64,000 nt of DNA from Nemertoderma westbladi (lineage: Eukaryota > Xenacoelomorpha > Nemertodermatida > Nemertodermatidae): the NCBI GenBank assembly GCA_032718475.1, contig JAUCBJ010000640.1, positions 31,767 through 95,766 on the forward strand, in the 5' to 3' direction. Position 1 is the first letter of the stretch. Each line of letters starts with the position of its first letter. A model generated the notes under the pieces. That model saw only the letters and a list, made by a program, of their open reading frames with translations, did not search any database and was not told where the DNA came from. Positions 41,456-52,900 of this stretch are shown here, in pieces. The translations under genes and the position numbers were made by a program.

Positions 41456-44400
41456 AGGGAGTTTAGGTTAATATACCCCGAGGTGAGTAAATAAAGAGGG
41501 AGTAGTTCAGGTTAATATACCTCCGAGGTGAGTAAATAAAGAGGGAGTAGTTCAGGTTAATATACCTCCGAGGTGAGTAAATAAAGAGAGAGTTTAGGTT
41601 AATATACCTCCGAGGTGAGTAAATAAAGAGGGAGTAGTTCAGGTTAATATACCTCCGAGGTGAGTAAATAAAGAGAGAGTTTAGGTTAATATACCTCCGA
41701 GGTGAGTAAATAAAGAGGGAGTTTAGGTTAATATACCTCCGAGGTGAGTAAATAAAGAGGGAGTAGTTCAGGTTAATATACCTCCGAGGTGAGTAAATAA
41801 AGAGGGAGTAGTTCAGGTTAATATACCTCCGAGGTGAGTAAATAAAGAGAGAGTTTAGGTTAATATACCTCCGAGGTGAGTAAATAAAGAGGGAGTAGTT
41901 CAGGTTAATATACCCCCGAGGTGAGTAAATAAAGAGAGAGTTTAGGTTAATATACCTCCGAGGTGAGTAAATAAAGAGGGAGTAGTTCAGGTTAATATAC
42001 CTCCGAGGTGAGTAAATAAAGAGAGAGTTTAGGTTAATATACCCCCGAGGTGAGTAAATAAAGAGAGAGTTCAGGTTAATATACCTCCGAGGTGAGTAAA
42101 TAAAGAGGGAGTAGTTCAGGTTAATATACCCCCGAGGTGAGTAAATAAAGAGAGAGTTTAGGTTAATATACCTCCGAGGTGAGTAAATAAAGAGGGAGTA
42201 GTTCAGGTTAATATACCTCCGAGGTGAGTAAATAAAGAGAGAGTTTAGGTTAATATACCCCCGAGGTGAGTAAATAAAGAGAGAGTTCAGGTTAATATAC
42301 CTCCGAGGTGAGTAAATAAAGAGAGAGTTCAGGTTAATATACCTCCGAGGTGAGTAAATAAAGAGGGAGTTTAGGTTAATATACCCCCGAGGTGAGTAAA
42401 TAAAGAGGGAGTTTAGGTTAATATACCTCCGAGGTGAGTAAATAAAGAGGGAGTAGTTCAGGTTAATATACCTCCGAGGTGAGTAAATAAAGAGAGAGTT
42501 TAGGTTAATATACCCCCGAGGTGAGTAAATAAAGAGGGAGTTTAGGTTAATATACCCCCGAGGTGAGTAAATAAAGAGGGAGTTTAGGTTAATATACCCC
42601 CGAGGTGAGTAAATAAAGAGGGAGTTTAGGTTAATATACCTCCGAGGTGAGTAAATAAAGAGGGAGTTTAGGTTAATATACCTCCGAGGTGAGTAAATAA
42701 AGAGGGAGTAGTTCAGGTTAATATACCTCCGAGGTGAGTAAATAAAGAGGGAGTAGTTCAGGTTAATATACCTCCGAGGTGAGTAAATAAAGAGGGAGTT
42801 TAGGTTAATATACCTCCGAGGTGAGTAAATAAAGAGGGAGTTTAGGTTAATATACCTCCGAGGTGAGTAAATAAAGAGGGAGTAGTTCAGGTTAATATAC
42901 CTCCGAGGTGAGTAAATAAAGAGGGAGTAGTTCAGGTTAATATACCTCCGAGGTGAGTAAATAAAGAGGGAGTTTAGGTTAATATACCTCCGAGGTGAGT
43001 AAATAAAGAGGGAGTTTAGGTTAATATACCTCCGAGGTGAGTAAATAAAGAGGGAGTAGTTCAGGTTAATATACCTCCGAGGTGAGTAAATAAAGAGAGA
43101 GTTTAGGTTAATATACCCCCGAGGTGAGTAAATAAAGAGAGAGTAGTTCAGGTTAATATACCCCCGAGGTGAGTAAATAAAGAGAGAGTTTAGGTTAATA
43201 TACCTCCGAGGTGAGTAAATAAAGAGGGAGTAGTTCAGGTTAATATACCTCCGAGGTGAGTAAATAAAGAGAGAGTTTAGGTTAATATACCCCCGAGGTG
43301 AGTAAATAAAGAGAGAGTTTAGGTTAATATACCTCCGAGGTGAGTAAATAAAGAGGGAGTAGTTCAGGTTAATATACCTCCGAGGTGAGTAAATAAAGAG
43401 AGAGTTTAGGTTAATATACCTCCGAGGTGAGTAAATAAAGAGGGAGTTTAGGTTAATATACCTCCGAGGTGAGTAAATAAAGAGGGAGTAGTTCAGGTTA
43501 ATATACCTCCGAGGTGAGTAAATAAAGAGAGAGTTTAGGTTAATATACCTCCGAGGTGAGTAAATAAAGAGGGAGTTTAGGTTAATATACCTCCGAGGTG
43601 AGTAAATAAAGAGGGAGTTTAGGTTAATATACCTCCGAGGTGAGTAAATAAAGAGGGAGTAGTTCAGGTTAATATACCTCCGAGGTGAGTAAATAAAGAG
43701 GGAGTAGTTCAGGTTAATATACCCCCGAGGTGAGTAAATAAAGAGGGAGTTTAGGTTAATATACCTCCGAGGTGAGTAAATAAAGAGAGAGTTTAGGTTA
43801 ATATACCTCCGAGGTGAGTAAATAAAGAGGGAGTAGTTCAGGTTAATATACCTCCGAGGTGAGTAAATAAAGAGAGAGTTTAGGTTAATATACCTCCGAG
43901 GTGAGTAAATAAAGAGAGAGTTTAGGTTAATATACCTCCGAGGTGAGTAAATAAAGAGAGAGTTTAGGTTAATATACCTCCGAGGTGAGTAAATAAAGAG
44001 AGAGTTTAGGTTAATATACCTCCGAGGTGAGTAAATAAAGAGGGAGTAGTTCAGGTTAATATACCTCCGAGGTGAGTAAATAAAGAGGGAGTAGTTCAGG
44101 TTAATATACCTCCGAGGTGAGTAAATAAAGAGGGAGTAGTTCAGGTTAATATACCTCCGAGGTGAGTAAATAAAGAGAGAGTTTAGGTTAATATACCTCC
44201 GAGGTGAGTAAATAAAGAGGGAGTTTAGGTTAATATACCTCCGAGGTGAGTAAATAAAGAGAGAGTTTAGGTTAATATACCTCCGAGGTGAGTAAATAAA
44301 GAGAGAGTTTAGGTTAATATACCTCCGAGGTGAGTAAATAAAGAGAGAGTTTAGGTTAATATACCTCCGAGGTGAGTAAATAAAGAGAGAGTTTAGGTTA

Positions 44401-47039
44401 ATATACCTCCGAGGTGAGTAAATAAAGAGGGAGTAGTTCAGGTTAATATACCTCCGAGGTGAGTAAATAAAGAGAGAGTAGTTCAGGTTAATATACCTCC
44501 GAGGTGAGTAAATAAAGAGGGAGTAGTTCAGGTTAATATACCTCCGAGGTGAGTAAATAAAGAGAGAGTTTAGGTTAATATACCTCCGAGGTGAGTAAAT
44601 AAAGAGGGAGTAGTTCAGGTTAATATACCTCCGAGGTGAGTAAATAAAGAGGGAGTTCAGGTTAATATACCTCCGAGGTGAGTAAATAAAGAGGGAGTTT
44701 AGGTTAATATACCTCCGAGGTGAGTAAATAAAGAGAGAGTTTAGGTTAATATACCTCCGAGGTGAGTAAATAAAGAGAGAGTTTAGGTTAATATACCTCC
44801 GAGGTGAGTAAATAAAGAGAGAGTTCAGGTTAATATACCTCCGAGGTGAGTAAATAAAGAGGGAGTTTAGGTTAATATACCTCCGAGGTGAGTAAATAAA
44901 GAGGGAGTAGTTCAGGTTAATATACCTCCGAGGTGAGTAAATAAAGAGGGAGTTTAGGTTAATATACCTCCGAGGTGAGTAAATAAAGAGGGAGTTTCAG
45001 GTTAATATACCTCCGAGGTGAGTAAATAAAGAGGGAGTTTAGGTTAATATACCTCCGAGGTGAGTAAATAAAGAGGGAGTAGTTCAGGTTAATATACCTC
45101 CGAGGTGAGTAAATAAAGAGAGAGTTTAGGTTAATATACCTCCGAGGTGAGTAAATAAAGAGGGAGTAGTTCAGGTTAATATACCTCCGAGGTGAGTAAA
45201 TAAAGAGAGAGTTTAGGTTAATATACCTCCGAGGTGAGTAAATAAAGAGAGAGTTTAGGTTAATATACCTCCGAGGTGAGTAAATAAAGAGAGAGTTTAG
45301 GTTAATATACCTCCGAGGTGAGTAAATAAAGAGAGAGTTTAGGTTAATATACCTCCGAGGTGAGTAAATAAAGAGGGAGTTTAGGTTAATATACCTCCGA
45401 GGTGAGTAAATAAAGAGGGAGTAGTTCAGGTTAATATACCTCCGAGGTGAGTAAATAAAGAGAGAGTTTAGGTTAATATACCTCCGAGGTGAGTAAATAA
45501 AGAGGGAGTTTAGGTTAATATACCTCCGAGGTGAGTAAATAAAGAGGGAGTAGTTCAGGTTAATATACCCCCGAGGTGAGTAAATAAAGAGAGAGTTCAG
45601 GTTAATATACCCCCGAGGTGAGTAAATAAAGAGAGTAGTTTAGGTTAATATACCCCCGAGGTGAGTAAATAAAGAGAGAGTTTAGGTTAATATACCTCCG
45701 AGGTGAGTAAATAAAGAGGGAGTAGTTCAGGTTAATATACCCCCGAGGTGAGTAAATAAAGAGGGAGTAGTTCAGGTTAATATACCCCCGAGGTGAGTAA
45801 ATAAAGAGAGAGTTCAGGTTAATATACCTCCGAGGTGAGTAAATAAAGAGAGAGTTCAGGTTAATATACCTCCGAGGTGAGTAAATAAAGAGGGAGTAGT
45901 TCAGGTTAATATACCTCCGAGGTGAGTAAATAAAGAGGGAGTTTAGGTTAATATACCTCCGAGGTGAGTAAATAAAGAGAGAGTTTAGGTTAATATACCT
46001 CCGAGGTGAGTAAATAAAGAGGGAGTAGTTCAGGTTAATATACCTCCGAGGTGAGTAAATAAAGAGGGAGTTTAGGTTAATATACCTCCGAGGTGAGTAA
46101 ATAAAGAGAGAGTTCAGGTTAATATACCTCCGAGGTGAGTAAATAAAGAGGGAGTAGTTCAGGTTAATATACCTCCGAGGTGAGTAAATAAAGAGAGAGT
46201 TTAGGTTAATATACCTCCGAGGTGAGTAAATAAAGAGGGAGTTTAGGTTAATATACCTCCGAGGTGAGTAAATAAAGAGGGAGTAGTTCAGGTTAATATA
46301 CCTCCGAGGTGAGTAAATAAAGAGGGAGTTTAGGTTAATATACCCCCGAGGTGAGTAAATAAAGAGAGAGTTTAGGTTAATATACCTCCGAGGTGAGTAA
46401 ATAAAGAGGGAGTAGTTCAGGTTAATATACCTCCGAGGTGAGTAAATAAAGAGAGAGTTTAGGTTAATATACCTCCGAGGTGAGTAAATAAAGAGGGAGT
46501 AGTTCAGGTTAATATACCTCCGAGGTGAGTAAATAAAGAGAGAGTTTAGGTTAATATACCTCCGAGGTGAGTAAATAAAGAGGGAGTAGTTCAGGTTAAT
46601 ATACCTCCGAGGTGAGTAAATAAAGAGAGAGTTTAGGTTAATATACCTCCGAGGTGAGTAAATAAAGAGGGAGTTTCAGGTTAATATACCTCCGAGGTGA
46701 GTAAATAAAGAGAGAGTTTAGGTTAATATACCTCCGAGGTGAGTAAATAAAGAGGGAGTAGTTCAGGTTAATATACCTCCGAGGTGAGTAAATAAAGAGA
46801 GAGTTTAGGTTAATATACCTCCGAGGTGAGTAAATAAAGATATAGTTTAGGTTAATATACCTCCGAGGTGAGTAAATAAAGATATAGTTCAGGTTAATAT
46901 TCCTCCGAGGTGAGTAAATAAAGAGGGAGTAGTTCAGGTTAATATACCTCCGAGGTGAGTAAATAAAGAGAGAGTTTAGGTTAATATACCTCCGAGGTGA
47001 GTAAATAAAGAGGGAGTAGTTCAGGTTAATATACCTCCG

Positions 47040-49663
47040 AGGTGAGTAAATAAAGAGAGAGTTTAGGTTAATATACCCCGAGGTGAGTAAATAAAGAGAG
47101 AGTTTAGGTTAATATACCCCCGAGGTGAGTAAATAAAGAGAGAGTTTAGGTTAATATACCCCGAGGTGAGTAAATAAAGAGAGAGTTTAGGTTAATATAC
47201 CTCCGAGGTGAGTAAATAAAGAGAGAGTTTAGGTTAATATACCTCCGAGGTGAGTAAATAAAGAGAGAGTTCAGGTTAATATACCCCGAGGTGAGTAAAT
47301 AAAGAGAGAGTTTAGGTTAATATACCTCCGAGGTGAGTAAATAAAGAGGGAGTTTAGGTTAATATACCTCCGAGGTGAGTAAATAAAGAGAGAGTTCAGG
47401 TTAATATACCCCGAGGTGAGTAAATAAAGAGAGAGTTTAGGTTAATATACCTCCGAGGTGAGTAAATAAAGAGAGAGTTTAGGTTAATATACCTCCGAGG
47501 TGAGTAAATAAAGAGAGAGTTTAGGTTAATATACCTCCGAGGTGAGTAAATAAAGAGGGAGTTTAGGTTAATATACCTCCGAGGTGAGTAAATAAAGAGA
47601 GAGTTTAGGTTAATATACCTCCGAGGTGAGTAAATAAAGAGAGAGTTTAGGTTAATATACCCCGAGGTGAGTAAATAAAGAGAGAGTTTAGGTTAATATA
47701 CCTCCGAGGTGAGTAAATAAAGAGAGAGTTTAGGTTAATATACCTCCGAGGTGAGTAAATAAAGAGAGAGTTTAGGTTAATATACCTCCGAGGTGAGTAA
47801 ATAAAGAGAGAGTTCAGGTTAATATACCCCGAGGTGAGTAAATAAAGAGAGAGTTTAGGTTAATATACCTCCGAGGTGAGTAAATAAAGAGAGAGTTTAG
47901 TTTAATATACCTCCGAGGTGAGTAAATAAAGAGGGAGTTTAGGTTAATATACCTCCGAGGTGAGTAAATAAAGAGAGAGTTCAGGTTAATATACCCCGAG
48001 GTGAGTAAATAAAGAGAGAGTTTAGGTTAATATACCTCCGAGGTGAGTAAATAAAGAGAGAGTTTAGGTTAATATACCTCCGAGGTGAGTAAATAAAGAG
48101 AGAGTTTAGGTTAATATACCTCCGAGGTGAGTAAATAAAGAGAGAGTTTAGGTTAATATACCTCCGAGGTGAGTAAATAAAGAGAGAGTTTAGGTTAATA
48201 TACCTCCGAGGTGAGTAAATAAAGAGAGAGTTTAGGTTAATATACCTCCGAGGTGAGTAAATAAAGAGAGAGTTTAGGTTAATATACCTCCGAGGTGAGT
48301 AAATAAAGAGAGAGTTTAGGTTAATATACCTCCGAGGTGAGTAAATAAAGAGGGAGTTTAGGTTAATATACCTCCGAGGTGAGTAAATAAAGAGAGAGTT
48401 TAGGTTAATATACCTCCGAGGTGAGTAAATAAAGAGGGAGTTTAGGTTAATATACCTCCGAGGTGAGTAAATAAAGAGAGAGTTTAGGTTAATATACCTC
48501 CGAGGTGAGTAAATAAAGAGAGAGTTTAGGTTAATATACCTCCGAGGTGAGTAAATAAAGAGAGAGTTTAGGTTAATATACCCCCGAGGTGAGTAAATAA
48601 AGAGGGAGTTTAGGTTAATATACCCCCGAGGTGAGTAAATAAAGAGAGAGTTTAGGTTAATATACCTCCGAGGTGAGTAAATAAAGAGAGAGTTTAGGTT
48701 AATATACCCCCGAGGTGAGTAAATAAAGAGAGAGTTTAGGTTAATATACCCCCGAGGTGAGTAAATAAAGAGGGAGTTTAGGTTAATATACCTCCGAGGT
48801 GAGTAAATAAAGAGAGAGTTTAGGTTAATATACCTCCGAGGTGAGTAAATAAAGAGAGAGTTTAGGTTAATATACCTCCGAGGTGAGTAAATAAAGAGGG
48901 AGTTTAGGTTAATATACCCCCGAGGTGAGTAAATAAAGAGGGAGTTTAGGTTAATATACCTCCGAGGTGAGTAAATAAAGAGAGAGTTTAGGTTAATATA
49001 CCCCCGAGGTGAGTAAATAAAGAGGGAGTTTAGGTTAATATACCTCCGAGGTGAGTAAATAAAGAGAGAGTTTAGGTTAATATACCTCCGAGGTGAGTAA
49101 ATAAAGAGAGAGTTTAGGTTAATATACCCCCGAGGTGAGTAAATAAAGAGGGAGTTTAGGTTAATATACCTCCGAGGTGAGTAAATAAAGAGAGAGTTTA
49201 GGTTAATATACCTCCGAGGTGAGTAAATAAAGAGAGAGTTTAGGTTAATATACCTCCGAGGTGAGTAAATAAAGAGAGAGTTTAGGTTAATATACCCCCG
49301 AGGTGAGTAAATAAAGAGGGAGTTTAGGTTAATATACCTCCGAGGTGAGTAAATAAAGAGAGAGTTTAGGTTAATATACCTCCGAGGTGAGTAAATAAAG
49401 AGAGAGTTTAGGTTAATATACCTCCGAGGTGAGTAAATAAAGAGAGAGTTTAGGTTAATATACCCCCGAGGTGAGTAAATAAAGAGGGAGTTTAGGTTAA
49501 TATACCTCCGAGGTGAGTAAATAAAGAGAGAGTTTAGGTTAATATACCCCCGAGGTGAGTAAATAAAGAGGGAGTTTAGGTTAATATACCTCCGAGGTGA
49601 GTAAATAAAGAGAGAGTTTAGGTTAATATACCCCCGAGGTGAGTAAATAAAGAGGGAGTTTAG
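47040..49663. repeat. Right terminal zone of the array, without 45-bp units
   Basis: From about 47,040 to the array end I see only 42-bp and a few 41-bp units. The last long TAGTTCAG tail is near 47,011. After the last full unit comes TTCTTTT and a 10-bp unit stub (GGGAGTTTAG) at 49,671-49,680, then unique DNA. The border is abrupt, with no gradual decay of unit sequence. Confidence 0.85.
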
Positions 49664-49834
49664 TTCTTTTGGGAGTTTAGTAGGACCAGATTATATGGGT
49701 TACTGCCCCTGCCTCTACGTTTTGTGCCTTATTTCACGGCGTGTTTTTCGCCTGCTTGATAACACATAAAGTGATAATAAATCTTCAGATGTGTCGCGTC
49801 GCTGATTTTCATAATTTATAATTTTATAATTTAG
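49664..49834 (+). other. Intron segment between the array and the first visible exon
   Basis: 171 bp of unique DNA, starting with a 10-bp satellite stub, that ends in an AT-rich tract and an acceptor (ATAATTTAG) directly before the coiled-coil exon. I see no gene in it. It joins the satellite array to the host gene, which is why the array is read as intronic. Confidence 0.7.
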
Positions 49835-49989
49835 ATTTGAGGAACTAAGTAATTTAATTCAGGAACGCGAGGATAATACTTCGCAAATAAATCGGAGATT
49901 GGAGTTTATCGAGGACCAGGCCGAGAGGACTAACATTGTATTACAACACATCGTGGAAAAATTGAACGAAAGAACCCAAAAAACAACGA
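49835..49989 (+). CDS. Exon 1 (visible): coiled-coil segment
   Basis: Acceptor ATAATTTAG, donor GTAAGT at 49,990. The exon starts with one base that completes a codon from an upstream exon and leaves one base over. It encodes 51 whole codons with regular hydrophobic spacing among charged residues (FEELSNLIQE, RRLEFIEDQAE, IVLQHIVEKLNE), as expected of a coiled coil. TRPM channels carry a C-terminal coiled coil that assembles the tetramer. The upstream exon must lie left of the satellite array or be missing. Confidence 0.7.
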
Positions 49990-52900
49990 GTAAGTTACAA
50001 TTATGATTACGTAATTATTGAGCAATACGTTATGAATACAATTGTTCCATCATTTGTTCTCCTAAAAATAAAATAATATGTTTCCTTGCAGTACCAACAG
50101 CTTCTAATGTGAACCGAAAAGAAACAATACCAAAGATTGAAGTTACACCAGAAAAAAAGCAAAATACACCCAGAAAAAAGTCAAGTAAGTTTTATATTAA
50201 ACCGAGAATGTACTAATGTAGAGATGCATCTACAGAGATGCGTGTTTGTCATTGCGACTGCTTGTCTGTACAACAAAGACCAGGTTCTACAACATTGTCT
50301 ACTTTCAGCTAGAGTGCGCACTGAATTTAAAAGTGTTGCTACCAAACTTTCAGATTTTTTAATGTTTTGCCCTCGGTAATAGGAAGGAAATTCTGTTAAT
50401 TTAATTATATTACTTAACATGTAATAAAGGTTATTATAAATTCTCAAAATTGCGCTTAATTAATTACACCATGTGCTGGAATGAAGTATCGTAATTCAGT
50501 AACATGGATCCCCCCTTCTAAATGTTTCTACAACTCTTAATGAGATTCCATGAAATTTGAAACAGTTATCTATAGTTTCACCTCCCCCCTCCTTATTGGG
50601 TGAGCCAGTATTTTTATTTTTGCTTTTATTATTAGAAAAAAGTGTCCCCAGCGATATTATTACTTATAATGATTTATTTATATTATTTTTTATTATATTA
50701 TGATTTAATTTTTTATAGAACTTTATTTTTTACTTTTGTTGTACTATTATTTTATATTGAAATTATTATATTGAATTGTTGGTAGCAATGGAAAGCTGGC
50801 CATTAAAGGATCCCGAATAAGTAATAACTATTTACATACTTGTGTGTAAAGTAGCACTTTACCGTGTGATGATCCGAGTGGCTTTGTTACACGAACGAAC
50901 GTTAGTGAGTGAGTGAAAATAAAGCCACGAGGATCAGAACACTGTAACTGTACTTTGCAACAAGTATGTATGTAGTTTTATTCCAAAATTTTAACATTAC
51001 GAAATGATTGTATATATTATTATAAGTGATAGAAACTGCACAAATTATATTAGGAGTCTCCGACGAATAAGTGGCAACAGTTACACCGTACTTACTCTTA
51101 ACCCTTGTAGTGATTTGTTGGTACCAATAGAAAGCTGGCCGTGCTAGGATTCCAAATATGTAGCACAATCTGAATTTCGTCCTAAAATAGCTGAGACATA
51201 ATTTGAATTTAATAAATAAACCATATTCTGGAACATTTTGTTAATAATTGAATAGCTACGTAAGGTATATCTTACTACACCATGTCCCGTAATATAGTGT
51301 CATTTTCTGATGGCACGGACCTCCCCCCCCCCCCAGATTTTTCTACAAATCTTTATCATATTGCTTGAAATTTGAAACACCACTAGTTCCACTCACCGTC
51401 GATGACCCCATGAAGCCGGAATTTTCGATTTCGCCATTAAATTTTTTTTAATAAGCGTTTTAAAAAAAGTGTCTTTTGCGAAATCGCACCCTCCGTATCG
51501 TGGACATTCTTCACATTAGTCGTAATTTTTTCATATCACTTGAAAGCTTGCGTTGCAAGGATTCGAAATATGTAACAATATCTGAATTTCGTTGAGAAAC
51601 AACTGAGATATAGGCGTTCAAAGATTCAAGAATTATTGTTCGCTAGAACGCATTACGACTAATGTGAAGAATGGCCACGATACGGATGGTGGGATTTCGC
51701 AAAAGACACTTTTTTAAACGCTTATTAAAATTTTTTTAAGACGAAATGGAAAATTCCGGCTTCATGGTAACAACCACGGTGAGTTGAACTAGTTGTGTTT
51801 CAAATTTCAAGCAATATGATAAAGATTTGTAGAAAAATTTGGGGGGGGGGGGGGGATCGGAAAATGACACTACTGTATATTACGGGTCATGGTGTATATT
51901 GATTGATTATTGACGAATCGCTACTTTTACTATTTATTTTAATGAAATATTGTATAATTTTTACTATGATGTAATTATAATATTATAATATAGGTATTCG
52001 GGGAGCTGATAGCCTCTGTGGTTGGTCCTTCCAGCGTTGAGCGGGAAGTGACTCTTTCCAGGGGGTACTTGGATCGGGAGGGCCGGGAGGTGGGGGGCGT
52101 ACGGGCAGACCTGGTTGCTCGGGGGGTCTGGGCCAATCAACGGGTGGCGTCGTTCGACATTGCGTTAATCAACGCTGACGCCACCTCGTATGTCCAGACC
52201 AACCGTTCAACTGAGTCTCTCCTGGAGGAGAGGTGTCGGCTGAAGAAGCGACACTACCAGACCGTCTGCAACGACCGGAGGATGGCCTTCACCCCCCTGG
52301 TTGGCACCACCGATGGTGTCTGGTGCACCGAGGCTCAAATACTAATTCGCCATCTAGCGGAGTCACTTGTGGCTCGGCGGGATGGTATGCGTGAGAGGGG
52401 CCTCGCGTGCGTGCTGGGGGGTGTTCGCCGGCGGCTGCAGTTCGCGCTCCTCCGGTCTAGCTCCCTCTGCCTCCGTGGAGGTCGGCGTCCGTGGCGGGGC
52501 TTGGGATTTGGAGACGGTGCGGGTTTGCGTGGCGCTGATTTGGGTAACTACTGATTACAGTAATTATTGTATTAAGTAAATTTATCAGCATTTATTAATA
52601 ATTTATTCTACAGTAAATATATTATTTTATTTAACTGAAATTATAATATATATATATTATTATTATAATAATACACTTTAATTATATGATTAATTATAAT
52701 AATGTTAAATATACGAGCTGCTTCAGCTCAACTAACTAACTACTAGATGGATGGAGCTATTTTACTACGTAATAGTATGATTATAGAGTTATTGCATTGT
52801 TACACAGCTACGCATGGGAATAAACAAAATGTTCTAGAATATGGAGTATTTATTAAATAGAAAAGCAGGGGGGGGGGACTGGACGCAAGGGGGGGGGGGG

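Larger units (their letters stand above)
1..49663. repeat. Giant 42-bp satellite/minisatellite array
   Basis: One continuous head-to-tail array. On the + strand the unit reads GTTAATATACC(T/C)CCGAG, then GTGAGTAAATAAAGA, then a variable tail (GGGAG or GAGAG followed by TTTAG, TTCAG or TAGTTCAG). The short tails give 42 bp and the long tail 45 bp; a 41-bp form lacks one C (TACCCCGAGG). Dividing the length by roughly 42.8 bp gives about 1,160 copies. Most variation sits at three places: T/C in the C-run, G/A in the purine tract, and the tail. Rare tails are GATATAG, GATGGAG and GACAGAG. The left end is cut by the window edge; the right end stops at 49,663 after a full unit. No mobile element or gene interrupts it. 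Its neighbour is the TRPM2-like gene, whose first visible exon starts 171 bp beyond the array. Confidence 0.99.

Noticed and set aside
1-49663. CRISPR array
   Set aside because: There are no unique spacers; the whole unit repeats head to tail, and the neighbouring gene has introns.
1-49663. Telomeric repeat (TTTAGG-containing units)
   Set aside because: TTTAGG is only part of a 42-bp unit and many units have TTCAGG instead; no short telomere-type period.
1-49663. Centromere
   Set aside because: The array is large and homogeneous, but a functional centromere cannot be claimed from sequence, and an active gene abuts it.
50137-50379. 80-codon + frame and overlapping minus frame 50,181-50,447
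   Set aside because: They overlap exon 2 in another frame or run through its donor into AT-rich intron; no domain or conservation signal.
52367-52579. 70-codon frame inside the GC-rich fragment
   Set aside because: Shadow of the 51,994-52,554 frame, which has recognisable motifs.
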